64,000 nucleotides of DNA from Entonaema liquescens (lineage: Eukaryota > Ascomycota > Sordariomycetes > Xylariales > Xylariaceae): NCBI GenBank assembly GCA_902805475.1, contig CADCSX010000025.1, positions 1,302,001-1,366,000 of the forward strand, written 5' to 3'. Below are positions 1-11,059 of this stretch, piece by piece; position 1 is the stretch's first letter; each line of letters opens with the position of its first letter. The notes beneath the pieces are model-generated. The model was given only the letters and a program-made list of their open reading frames with translations, did not search any database and was not told the origin of the DNA. The translations under genes were made by a program, and so were the position numbers.

Positions 1-3000
1 ATATTAAATTTTTTATTTTTAAAAAAATTTAAAATAATAATATAATATTAAAACATTTAATTAAATAAAAATATTATTATTAAAAATAAATCATTTTTAT
101 TATCCAAATTTAAAGATAAATTAATAATATTTTTATTTTAATTAAATTTTAAATTAAAATTATTAATTTTTTTAAAATTTATTAAAAAAATTACGTAATT
201 TTTTTTAAATAAATTTTATTTAATTTTTTATATTTTTTTAATTTTTTTACATTTATATTTTAAATATTTTATTAATTAATATTTTTTTTTTTTATAAATT
301 TAATAATAGTATTTTTATTTTTTTATTTATTTAAAATTATATTTATTTTTTTTATTATTATAATAATATTTTCGGTTAATGTAATTAATATAATTATTAT
401 TATTATTATTATTATATTTATTAATAAAAAATTATTATATATTTTTTATAATTTTATATATTTTAATTAATATTTGAAATTTATTTATTAAATTTTTAAA
501 TTACATAAATAATATAAAAAAGGTATATTAAAATTAAAATATAATTTAATATATTTAATATATTATAATAATAAATTATTATTTATTTCGAAAATTATAA
601 TTTAAAGTTTTTTAATATAATAAAAATTTATTAAAAAATAATTAAAATATTTTTATATTATTTTTTTTTTAATTTTATTTTTTTATTTTAATATTAAAAA
701 ATATTATTAATATTTAATTATAATAATATTAAATTTTATTTTATTTAATATTAAAATAACGTTTTATAATAAAATATATATTTATAAAATATTAATATTA
801 AAATATATTATAAAAAAAATAAATAATTATTTTTTTAATTAAAATAATAAAAAATATAATATAAAATTATATTTATTAAATTTTTATTATATAATATATA
901 TTTAAAAAAAATTTAAATTTATTTTTAAAAATATTATATAGTTTTTTTATATAATTATTTTTAATATTTTAAATTTTTTTAAAATATTTTATAATAATAA
1001 AAAAATATATTTTATTAATGATGTGTATTAAAAGAATTTTATAATAAATTTAAATTTATTAATTATTAATAAATATAAAAATTTATTTTTAAAAATTTAT
1101 TATTTATATAAATAATAAAATTGTTTAAAAAAAAAACCGTAATTTTTTATTAATAAGTTTTTTTTATTTATTTTAACATTTAAAAAAAACGTTAAAATTA
1201 TGTATAAATTATTTAATAATAATTTAAAAAGTTTAAAAATATTTTTCGTGATAAATGAAATAATTTACTTTTATATCGGGTTAATTTTTTATTTAAAATT
1301 ATATTTTAAGATATTATTTATTTATTTTAAATAAAATATAAATAGTTTTTATAAAGCGGTAAAAAGAAAAAATAAAAAAAAAAGTTAAATATTATTTAAA
1401 AATTATTTTAAATTTTTTATTAAAGTTAAATTATTAAATATTAATAATTTAATATTTTTTATAAGTTAAAAGTAAAATATTTTATAAAAAAATAAAGTGA
1501 TAAAATATATGATGAAAAAAAAGGTTATATTAAAAGAAAAAGGAAATGGTGTTAATTGTGGAATGGGTAAAACGAATTAAATGTAAGAAAAAAAGTTTTT
1601 TATAAAAATGGTGTTAAGAAAAAAAATTTGCTTTATATGCATAACTTTATAAACGGGCATTTATGGATTAAAAAACGTTAATTATTAATATATTAATGTT
1701 TAAAAATATATAAATCTTTATATATTAAAATAAATGGGTTTTTTTTTAATATTATAAATTAAAATTTTTTACATTAATATATTAAGCTATTTTTATTATA
1801 TTTTTTTTAATTCGTTAAAATTTTAAATTAATAAATTATTTATTTATATAAAATTAATAAAAGATTTTACGTAATTAATATTATATTAATTTATATAAAT
1901 ATTTTATTATATTAATATAATTTTTAATATTAATTATAATATTTTTAATATAATTATAAAATTTATTATTATAAATTTTTAAAATTATTTTTTATATTTA
2001 TTTAATATTTTTTTAAATATTTAAACGTATAAAACGTTTTTATTAATAATTTCGAAATTTATTAAAATAAAAAATATTTAAATATTTTTTTATTAAAATA
2101 TTATTTTTATAAAATTTATGGTTTTCCATTTTATTATTATATAATTAAAATGTTAAATAGAAATTATTATTATTTAATTAAAAAAATAATTTAATAATTT
2201 TTATAATTTATTTATATTTTTTTACTTAATTAAATTATTATTTATAATTTAAATTTATGTTTATATAAAACTTTTTAATTATAATATTATAAAAAAAATT
2301 AATATTATAAATAATAAAAGTATTAATGATAATAATAAATTTAAATTATTATATATAAATATAAATTTAAATAAGTTATAAAACGAAATAAAATAGTAAT
2401 TCATTATAAATAATTTAATTATTTTAATAAAAAATGTTATGTTAATGTTACGTGTATTATTATAATAAAATTTTTTAAATTATTATAATAATAATTTTTT
2501 TAATTTTATTAATTTATATTATTATAAATTTAATAATATTAATTAATATTAATAAATATATATATAAAAAAAATAATAATAAAATAATAATAAGTAAATA
2601 AATAAATTAAGATTAATATATTAATAATATTTAAAAAAAAAATTATTTATTATTAAAAAATGGGAAAAATGCGTTTTTTATATAATTTAAAATATATAAA
2701 TATTTTTTTATATTAAATACGTATTACATAATAATACGTACAATTGTCATTTAACTATCATTACATGTTTATATTATACGTTATTATATTTTATTAAAAT
2801 TTTATTATTTTAATAAATTAAATAATATATTTAATTATATAAAATTATTTTTATTATTTTTATATAATTTATTTTCGTTATATTTTCGTATTTTATTTAA
2901 TAATTATTTTATTATTTTTATTAAACGGTTTTTTTTATTATTTTTTAATATATTATATTTTATTAAATTATAAATAATTTTATTTTTATTTTATTTTTTA

Positions 3001-5262
3001 CGTAAAATATAATAATTATTTTATTAATAATATATAATAACGATGTTTTTAATAAACACGGTTTTATTTAACGTATATTATAAAATTATCGTTTTTTTTT
3101 AATATTTTTTTTTAATTTTATCGTTTTTTTTATTTAAATTTATATTTATTTTTATGTTTCGTTATTAGTTTTTTTATTATAATAATAATAACGAATTTAA
3201 TAACGAATTTATTACATTTTAAAATTATATATTTTTCGAATATTTTAATTATTATCGTTATTTTCGTTTTTATATATTTTGTTTTTATTTAACTTATTTT
3301 TAATATAATTATAATTTAAACTTTTTTTTTATATTAATTATTTAATAATTTTTTTTAATTAATATATTTACCGCCGTTATGTTAAAATTATTATAAAATA
3401 TGTTTTAATACGTTTTTTTATATTATTTATAAATTTGTTTACGTTAATCGTTTTTTTTTAAAAAAAATATATATATATATATATATAACAATAATAATTT
3501 TTTAATAAAAAAAACGTTAAATTTAAAAATTAATAATTTATTATATTTATTAATAATTAAATAAATAATAATATTATTTTTAAATAATTATAAAAAATTT
3601 TTATTATTAAAATTAAATTTATAAATAATAATTATAATAATTATATTATTTTAAATTTTATATAAAAATATTTTATTAATTATATATATTTAATATTTTA
3701 TTTAATATATTTATTATAAATTTATTTAAATATATTTATTATATTTTAATAATAATTTTAATAAAAGAAATTATTATTATTTATTAAATAATGTAAAAAT
3801 ATTATTTAATAATTAAAAATATATTATTTAATTAAAAAATTATAAAAATTTATTTTTAAAATTATAAAAATTTATTATTATTTATTTATTTTTATTTTAT
3901 TATATTTGTATAATTATATTATTTTTATAATAAAATATTATTAATATTTTTATTAAATAATTATATTTAATTAAAAATTATATTTATATTAAAAAAAACT
4001 TATTTATTTTTTTTTTATATTATATTTATAATTTATTATTTTATAATTATTTTTATTTATATATATAATTAATTTTATTAATTAATTTTATAATTTTTTT
4101 TAATTATAAATTATTTTTTTTTAATTAAATTATAAAATTTAAATATTATATTATAAATTTTTAATTAAATTATTATTAATTAAAAATTTTCTAAAATAAT
4201 ATTTTTATTAATAACGTTATAAATTTTATTAAATATATTTATATATATATTTTTTTTAAATTATTAACTTTTTTTAATTCGATAATATTTAAAATAATAA
4301 CGTTTTAAAATACGTTTTTAACTTTTTCGAAATAAAATTTTTTAATATTTATATAAAAAAAAAACTTTTTAATTTTTTATATAATAAATAAAATTATAAT
4401 TTAAAATACGAATTATAATTAAAATAATAATATTTTATTTAATAATTTAAAAATTTATTATTTTTTTAAATATTTAAATTTTAATATAATTTATTATTTA
4501 AATAATTTTATAATATTACGTTTAAATTTTTATAAAAAAAAAACTTATTTATTAATACGTTAATTTTTATATAACCGTTTTAATAATAATTTAATTTTTC
4601 ATTAAAAAATTAAAAAACTTATAATAATTATAAAATTTAAATTTATTTTTTTTCGAAAAAAAATATTAAACATTAAATTATAACATTAAATTATTATTAT
4701 TTTTTTTAAAATTATAAAAAATTATTAAATAATAAATTAATAATCGATATATATTTAATTCGAAATTTAACAATTTTAATATATAATTTTAATTTTTTAT
4801 TATTAAATTTTATTAAAAAAATAATATTAATTAATTTAAAAACGTTTTTTAATTTTAAAAATATTAATTTAATTAAAAAATAATTAAATTTAATAAATAA
4901 AATGTTTATTAAATTTATAATTAAATTATTATTATAAAAAATTAATAAAATTTTTAATATTATAATTATAAAAATTATTATAATTAAAATTTAAAATAAT
5001 TATTTAAAAACGGCATTATTAAATATAAAATTTAAAAAATATTATAAAATAATATTAAATTTAAATTCGTTATTTATTAATATTAAAAATATTATAAAAA
5101 AAATTAATTTTTAAAAATTAAAATAATAAAAAAAATAATTATAATAAATAATTTTAATAATAAAAAAATTAATAAAATAATATCGTTAAAAAAAAAAATT
5201 TTATATCGTAATTAAAACAAATTTATCGGTTTTATAATTAAATTAAAATTAATTATATTATG
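1..5262. repeat. RIP-degraded AT-rich repeat block
   Basis: The block is almost entirely A and T and contains no open reading frame worth calling on either strand. The remaining cytosines sit mostly in CpG (ACG, TCG), while CpA and TpG are very scarce. Loss of CpA/TpG with CpG kept is what fungal repeat-induced point mutation (C to T in duplicated DNA) leaves, and is the opposite of ordinary methyl-CpG decay. It is probably one or more old transposons mutated beyond recognition. The composition switches to normal fungal DNA within about 50 bases around 5,260. The left edge lies outside the window. Which element family it was cannot be told. Confidence 0.85.
3468..3487. repeat. (AT)n microsatellite
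   Basis: A run of about ten AT dinucleotides inside the RIP block. It is a simple repeat with no further signal. Confidence 0.8.
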
Positions 5263-5867
5263 TTAAATTAAAGTAAATGTGTTTATTTTTAAAGTTTTCA
5301 AAATTGAAATAGCCCTTATTAAAGTAGCTTTAATAACGGTGGTTCGACTTATTACCAACGTGTATAAGTAGGTAAATATGTTGAGCATGTAAGAATAATT
5401 ATTATTAGTTGGGAACCCCTTTTGTGGGTCTAATGCATGATGCGCTTTTACAAACACCTCTCCAGTTGTTTGAGACAGCAACAATTCAACCGAATAACAG
5501 ATTTCATGCAAACCAGAGCTTATAACTAAGAATAGAGATATAAAAGATCTATTACACAAGAAATGTGCGCTGGTCATGATGTAGAACCGCTGTTCCCCCC
5601 GCCGCTGATACCGGGATTACGTTATCCTAGAACCGGACTTACACCAGCTCGGTATACCGGACTTTTCCGGGGTTCAGGAACACCGAGCGGATTAATATCC
5701 GCTGTCCGAAATGATCAATGCTAAAACAACAAGGCTTAAGCATCGTGCATCATTTTACTCTTGCCAAAGAGTCAAAAAATGCATTATCATAGAATTGGAA
5801 TAGCATAGTAACGGGCATAGAATATTAAGTCCATCGTTAAAACCGACCGTGGGCTATCTAGAATGCG
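5263..5867. other. Intergenic, border of RIP block
   Basis: Normal-composition DNA between the RIP block and the alpha/beta hydrolase gene. A 104-codon minus-strand frame (5263-5577) exists, but it runs up to the AT-rich edge, has no recognisable domain and shows no splice context, so I do not call it. The GC-rich patch at 5,590-5,700 holds several CCGG-type short inverted motifs but no gene that I can identify. Confidence 0.5.
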
Positions 5868-5875
5868 TATATAAC
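5868..5875 (+). promoter_or_regulatory. TATA-like box of the alpha/beta hydrolase gene
   Basis: TATATAAC lies 111 bases before the ATG at 5986 but only 9 bases before the upstream in-frame ATG at 5884. A TATA box normally sits 30-60 bases before transcription starts in filamentous fungi. This argues that 5884 is upstream of the transcript and that 5986 is the true start. Confidence 0.4.
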
Positions 5876-5985
5876 AAGCCGAGATGGCGAGTCAATATCC
5901 GGTTGAACAGCATCAAGCAAGAAATAGAATCACCAAAGCAAAAACAACCACCACAAGTTTTTTTCAAGCAAACTTAACAGTAACA

Positions 5986-6957
5986 ATGCGATCTCACGAG
6001 CATCATCTTATTGGGGCAGCTAAGAACATCCCTCTCAATCCTCAAACTCCTGTCTTTTCATTTAGTCCAGTTGTCTTACCCTTCTCGGATCGACCTGTTG
6101 ACTTGGACTTAAAAGTCACGGCCCCCTCAACTGGCGATGCTCTTCCAATCATCCTCCTCTCACATGGCCAAGGCCTGAGCAATAACCTTAACTCCCTTGA
6201 GGGGTACACTCCCCTGGCCGAATTCTGGGCGGCACATGGGTTTGTAGTGATTCAACCTACGCACTTGTCCTCTCGATCGATCGCTGTCGATGCGCCCCCG
6301 AAAGGCAATGAGTACTATTGGAAAGATCGTGCTCAGGACCTAGTCAGGATTCTTGATGAGCTTGACACCGTTGAGACAACTGTCCCCGGGCTTAAGGGGC
6401 GTTTAGATAAGACCAAGGTTGCCGTCGCAGGGCATTCACTAGGGGCATGGACAGCAAGCTTGGTCTTGGGCGCCAAGAACACCGACCCACGCGACGGAGC
6501 ACCATTCGAGAAGTTTGAGAAACGCATCAAGGCTGGGGTGGTACTTACCGGCACGGGAAAAGCTGGCTCAGATCTTTCAGATAATGGGCGTGTCATGGTC
6601 CCCTTTTATTCACCCGACTTCAGTGAAATGAAGACACCAGCCCTTGTTGTGTGTGGAGACCAAGATGTGAGCCCTCACCTGACAACCCGCGGCGCTGATT
6701 GGCATGCGGATTGCTATTATTTCTCTCCAGGACCTAAAGACTTGCTTTGGGTTAAAGGAGGGAAGCACGGGCTTGGGGGCGTTAGCGGCTGGGACGCAGC
6801 AGAGACGCAAGACGAAAGCCCCGAGCTACTAGCGACAGTTCAGAGAATGACATTGGCATATTTGAGAACTGCTCTCTACGGGGATAAATCTTGGGATGAG
6901 GCCCGTAACGCATTGAAGCAGCTAGGTGAGCTGGGTACCACCGAGAGTAAGGAGTGA
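5986..6957 (+). CDS. Alpha/beta hydrolase fold protein (PAF-acetylhydrolase/chlorophyllase-like)
   Basis: A single-exon gene of 323 residues with the layout of fungal alpha/beta hydrolases. An early beta strand and oxyanion region reads LPIILLSHGQG. The nucleophile elbow is GHSLGAW with Ser151, a candidate acid is in CGDQD (about Asp225/Asp227), and His261 is in GGKHGLGG. It probably cleaves a small ester or lipid; the substrate cannot be told. I chose the ATG at 5986 (A at -3, good context). An in-frame ATG at 5884 would add 34 low-complexity residues, but it sits next to the TATA box. No classical signal peptide is visible from the chosen start. It is the first intact gene beside the RIP block and lies on the same strand as the ankyrin genes downstream. 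Fold and triad are confident; subfamily is not. Confidence 0.82.
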   Translation: MRSHEHHLIGAAKNIPLNPQTPVFSFSPVVLPFSDRPVDLDLKVTAPSTGDALPIILLSHGQGLSNNLNSLEGYTPLAEFWAAHGFVVIQPTHLSSRSIAVDAPPKGNEYYWKDRAQDLVRILDELDTVETTVPGLKGRLDKTKVAVAGHSLGAWTASLVLGAKNTDPRDGAPFEKFEKRIKAGVVLTGTGKAGSDLSDNGRVMVPFYSPDFSEMKTPALVVCGDQDVSPHLTTRGADWHADCYYFSPGPKDLLWVKGGKHGLGGVSGWDAAETQDESPELLATVQRMTLAYLRTALYGDKSWDEARNALKQLGELGTTESKE

Positions 6958-7573
6958 ATGGGCACTAAAAGTGCCTAAGTTAGCAATGATTGGTCGACTC
7001 CATATTAACCAGCGGGCGAGTTATAAGCTCCAGAACTCATACTGTATCTACTCCATTCACTTTCACAGCTGCATTGAAATTTAGGTTCTCTTCTATTCAC
7101 TACGATATCTCTCATATTATAGCAGTAAAACTCTTCAATACGTACCTTAATTACGTATGTTAGTAGAAGCATCAATCAATGTCCATTCACCCCTTTCTAG
7201 ATAATTTCCATCAGGACCTTTACCTCCTTGTCATCGAATAGTCACAAACCCAATGTAGCCGAGATAGCGTCATATGATGCTTCATACAATGATCCGGTTT
7301 GCAATGTCTTTATAGACTGAATCATCTTATGTTTACATTCAATCACAATACGAAAAGACCGTGAATACAGGAGATAATGATTTAGCTAACCCAAAACAGT
7401 AAGATCATTATAGCAAGATACATGGCCTTATATGGTATACACACAAACATGAGGCTTTACCTTATTGAATGAGTCTGGTAGTTTTTTTTGGCACCATCTG
7501 ACCCCTGCCTGTAACACAGCTTTTGCGTCAATAGATGCTTGCAACCGTCCGTATCACGCACAGTTCCAAACAA
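6958..7573. other. Intergenic spacer
   Basis: Unremarkable spacer between the hydrolase and the first F-box/ankyrin gene, presumably holding the 3' end of one and the distal promoter of the other. No RNA gene or repeat was seen. Confidence 0.5.
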
Positions 7574-7740
7574 CTGGCGTAACTCACACAGTTATCCAAC
7601 ATGCGTATGTACCTACATAATTGCTCCATGACACAGTCACAATAGTGAACTCATTGGCTCGTGAGAATATAAATACTACCATACCCCAACCTATTTACAG
7701 AAAGCTCCCTCGCAAAACAAAATCACACACTTCCTTCTAC
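7574..7740 (+). promoter_or_regulatory. Duplicated promoter/5'UTR block, copy 1
   Basis: Three short blocks here recur in the same order before the second F-box/ankyrin gene (10,735-10,892): GGCGTAACTC followed by GTTATCCAACA (7576-7601), a TATA element GAATATAAATA (7665-7675), and GCAAAACAAAA followed by ACACTTCCTT (7712-7736). Order and spacing are similar, which shows that the gene duplication included the promoter. The TATA box lies about 200 bases before the ATG, implying a pyrimidine-rich leader of roughly 150 bases. Confidence 0.65.
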
Positions 7741-7872
7741 ATCTCTTTTCAATACCTACCCCATCTCCACCAGTCAACACCAAGCCCCTATCTGTTCCAA
7801 GGCACTTTACGAACCCCTAATCCCTTTACCTACCAACCCAACTGTCATCACTAGCCCCCTCCGACTACCGAA

Positions 7873-9924
7873 ATGGCAAAGTTCACTGGTCTTCCCACGG
7901 AGGTGCTGCAGATGATTGCAACTGCAACAGAGTATGAGTCTCCCTGTGCAATGCTACAAAATAACGACCTAGCCAATCTCTCTGCCGTTAATCGACAACT
8001 ATATCACACCGTCAACCGCATCTACTTCACTTCTTGTATTCGCTCGGGATTGAAGCCCCACATCTATGCGGCCTTTCACGGAAACCTTGATATCTTGCGA
8101 GTCTTGATCGCATTTAATCTGGGGCCTGAATCATGGAGTGATGTTCTAGTGGCAGCTTGTCAGTACAACCATCACAATATTCTGACATGGCTATTGGAAG
8201 ACCAGGGCTCTAGAGTAGGGGAGATGTCGGAGAAAGGAAAGGAGGAGTGGAATGGGTTTCTTGAGATGAAGGAACTCAAATGGCTCGAAAACCACCTTCA
8301 AGACGGGTCAACTGCACTGAGAATTGCAATCAACAACGGCAACGAGAAAAACGCCTTACTATTATTATCACATGGCGCCAACCCTTTCTTTGTTTCAAAG
8401 GAAGGAAAATCAAGGTCAGCTCTACACGAGGCTGCACGACGGGGCGCGGTGCGAGTTGTCGAGTATCTTGTACAGCAGAGAGGGTTACCCATTGACCTAA
8501 TCGATTGTCAAGAATACACCCCTCTACGTTACATGATGAAGTACTCGTGCTGTGAAGATACGGACACTACGATGCTAGAGATGTTAATAAAGCTTGGAGC
8601 CGACATTAATAACGAACATCGTGGCGAACTTCCACTTACCTCGGCGCTATCCAGATCGAAATATAGGCACGCAATAATGCTACTCGATGCTGGTTCCAAA
8701 GTCTTACCAGATAAACCATACCCAAAGGTCAGGTTTCCTATCCACGCCTTGATATACGGTTCAAGATGCGTCAAAAGCAAGTCTCCAAGGCAGCTTTATA
8801 TCCTTCAAAGGATGGTCGATGCCGGTGCAGACTTGGAAACTAAATACATGTGGGGGCATTCACCGTTGAGAGAGGCCTTGTTGAATGGGAGCGAGAGAAT
8901 GGTGTCTTATCTCTGGGACATGCTCGGGGAGAGACGCCCTCGTCCAGATGACCTTCTAAGTGTCCTTGTATCGGCCTATGAGCGTGTGCGCCGACTTGAT
9001 GCGAAATTGGAACTCGTACTCAAATTAGGTGCCAGAATGGACGTTACTCTGAGTAACGGCCAGTCATTCCTTCAGTGGGTTATCCGTGAGGAGCCAATGG
9101 AATATGACTACCTTGGCAAGCTCTTAATCATGGCGACCGATTCTATGCTTGACCGTAGCTATCTCGATGACCTTCTAGGGGAATTCGCTGGCCCCATCCG
9201 TAGCTCAGGTACTACACCGACGTCTTCAGAGACCCTTATCAAACACGGTGCCAGGCTCAAAAGCCCAGAGCAGGTATATTCCGCTGCCTTGTCTGTTTCA
9301 ACGTGTTTTGCCTATGAAAAAATACCCGAATGGTTGAAAGAAGGACTCGATAAAGGCCTACCTACCGAGAAACTACACCATCTGTTCATGCATGCCATCA
9401 AGGGTTGCCATAGAGGTCTCATGTACGACTTATGCACTCGCGTTGAGCCAACTCTTTCAATTATTAGCCCCGAGATGTTACACGTTGCTGTCGATCACTA
9501 CGATTACTCTATTTTCGATCGCCTCATAAAATACATCAAGGGTTCAGATTTGAATGTTATATTGGGCACAACGATCATGGCAAAAGTAATAGGGAGGGCT
9601 GCTTATGAGAAACATGAGTATTGCAGTCTGCTTATAGAGCATGGCGCTGATCCACTCTTACCTACCAATCGCCCAGTATGTAATGGCTACTGGCTTCATA
9701 GCCCATTAAACCATGCTCCGGTATTATCGGCTTTTGAAATGGCACTGCATCAGAAGGTCCGTCCCGAAACGATAAAGACAATGTGGCAGGGAATTGCCCC
9801 CGAGGCTCGACCTGACATAAAGATATTTATCCCATGCCTTAGGACGACGCATGACAAAGAATATATCTCTGAGATGATACGATGGTTCGAAGAGATTAGC
9901 ATGGGTAACAGTGAGACGGCATAG
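7873..9924 (+). CDS. F-box/ankyrin-repeat protein, paralog 1
   Basis: A single-exon gene of 683 residues. The N-terminus (about residues 5-50) is F-box-like: LPTEVLQMIA, then LANLSAVNRQLYHTVNRIYF. Ankyrin-type repeats fill about 65-350, for example STALRIAINNGNEKNALLLL, SALHEAARRGAVRVVEYLV and TPLRYMM...MLIKLGADIN, with weaker ones to about 620. F-box proteins usually link substrates to an SCF ubiquitin ligase through Skp1, with the ankyrins binding the target; that is family knowledge, not shown here. It is the first of three tandem same-strand paralogs. All share SMLDRSYLxxLL-like and C-terminal APExRPD motifs. The start is ATG AAG-less GCA context at 7873 (MAKFTGLPTEV), matching paralog 3. 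No target or ligand can be predicted. Confidence 0.88.
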   Translation: MAKFTGLPTEVLQMIATATEYESPCAMLQNNDLANLSAVNRQLYHTVNRIYFTSCIRSGLKPHIYAAFHGNLDILRVLIAFNLGPESWSDVLVAACQYNHHNILTWLLEDQGSRVGEMSEKGKEEWNGFLEMKELKWLENHLQDGSTALRIAINNGNEKNALLLLSHGANPFFVSKEGKSRSALHEAARRGAVRVVEYLVQQRGLPIDLIDCQEYTPLRYMMKYSCCEDTDTTMLEMLIKLGADINNEHRGELPLTSALSRSKYRHAIMLLDAGSKVLPDKPYPKVRFPIHALIYGSRCVKSKSPRQLYILQRMVDAGADLETKYMWGHSPLREALLNGSERMVSYLWDMLGERRPRPDDLLSVLVSAYERVRRLDAKLELVLKLGARMDVTLSNGQSFLQWVIREEPMEYDYLGKLLIMATDSMLDRSYLDDLLGEFAGPIRSSGTTPTSSETLIKHGARLKSPEQVYSAALSVSTCFAYEKIPEWLKEGLDKGLPTEKLHHLFMHAIKGCHRGLMYDLCTRVEPTLSIISPEMLHVAVDHYDYSIFDRLIKYIKGSDLNVILGTTIMAKVIGRAAYEKHEYCSLLIEHGADPLLPTNRPVCNGYWLHSPLNHAPVLSAFEMALHQKVRPETIKTMWQGIAPEARPDIKIFIPCLRTTHDKEYISEMIRWFEEISMGNSETA

Positions 9925-10734
9925 GATGGGGTGGTTATTCATGAGACTCAAGACTTGTCCATATAATCGAGGGGCTTTCAAGGCAATAGGAGGACGATGT
10001 CTATAGATATACATGAGCAGAGAAGATCTAGGCAAGCACAAGGAACTTAAAGACACCATTCAAAGTTACATGGAGAGGGAAGCAAAATCTCTAGATGCTA
10101 AAACTACCTAGAAGTATACGTGGAAACTAGGCTATGCTAAAATATCGATTCATTTTATATTTACCTACGCAAATTGATTTTTTGCACTCCCCATTAATTG
10201 ATTATCGACACCTGACTGTGATATGTGATTAGGTAGCAAGTATGCACGACTCAGGTCTATTTCAGTCGCTCTTCAGACTGCATAGGAATTTAAGCGATCT
10301 CACTTCTATGATGGTTTTCCACGCTATAACAACGGTTTCAAATCTCTTTATTACTACCTACCTATCTATATTATGTACCTAAGGTCTTCAAGGCAAATAA
10401 ATCTATGGCAAACTATAAGATCAAACGACAGCGTGTTGCTAAGTAATAGCTTTTGAATATATTTATATATTTTAGTTACCTACCGACCTACCTAGGTATC
10501 TGGGTACATATATACACCTGTTATCTCCAACAGCTACGAACTCATTGCGGCCTAAATGGTTCTACATAATAGCTAGGTTGCTGTGTGATTCATACAATCG
10601 CGAAGGGCACACAACATCGTCGCAACCAGGGCCACTTTAATTTTATGCGCACTTGCACGGACTGATATTGGCAACTATCTATATCACGTATAGTATTCCT
10701 TAAAAAAAGAAAGTGAAGGTCACAAAATAAACAA
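9925..10734. other. Intergenic spacer with ACCTACCTAGGTA motif
   Basis: Spacer between paralogs 1 and 2. A cluster of ACCTACC/CCTAGGTA words lies at 10,477-10,505. This motif recurs in many intergenic regions of the window. No gene was seen. Confidence 0.5.
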
Positions 10735-10892
10735 CCAGCGTAACTCGTATGGTTATCCAACACGTACTAACGTACTTCAGTTCTCTCGCCTATACGAAAT
10801 AACAAAACAATTGTTCAAGAATATATAAACACGGCCCATTCTGAAGTTTCTTTCAGGGAGTTCTACTGCAAAACAAAACAGCACACTTCCTT
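10735..10892 (+). promoter_or_regulatory. Duplicated promoter/5'UTR block, copy 2
   Basis: This matches copy 1 in order: AGCGTAACTC then GTTATCCAACA (10737-10762), a TATA element GAATATATAAAC (10819-10830), and GCAAAACAAAA then ACACTTCCTT (10868-10892). The two copies differ by scattered substitutions between the shared blocks. The paralogs are therefore probably expressed under similar control. Confidence 0.65.
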
Positions 10893-11059
10893 TTAACCTT
10901 GAACATAGGTACATCTATAAAGGATATAAATATCAGATCGTCCTTTAACAGGCCAGCCTTCCCTAAGTTTCCAATTGCTTATTACGCCTCACGCAATTGT
11001 GTGCATCAACTATCACCAGACGGCTTACTACCAATCAACAACCATTACCACTCGTCAAA

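Noticed and set aside
2718..2740. Inverted repeat TACGTATTA...TAATACGTA
   Set aside because: Nine-base arms are expected by chance in DNA this AT-rich. No element boundary or target duplication goes with it.
1..5262. Mitochondrial DNA insertion
   Set aside because: It is AT-rich like fungal mtDNA, but there are no tRNA, rRNA or mitochondrial protein frames, and the CpG-biased residual cytosines fit RIP better.
5263..5577. 104-codon minus-strand frame at the RIP border
   Set aside because: It has no domain, sits on the composition boundary, and its C-terminal end is encoded by AT-rich DNA.
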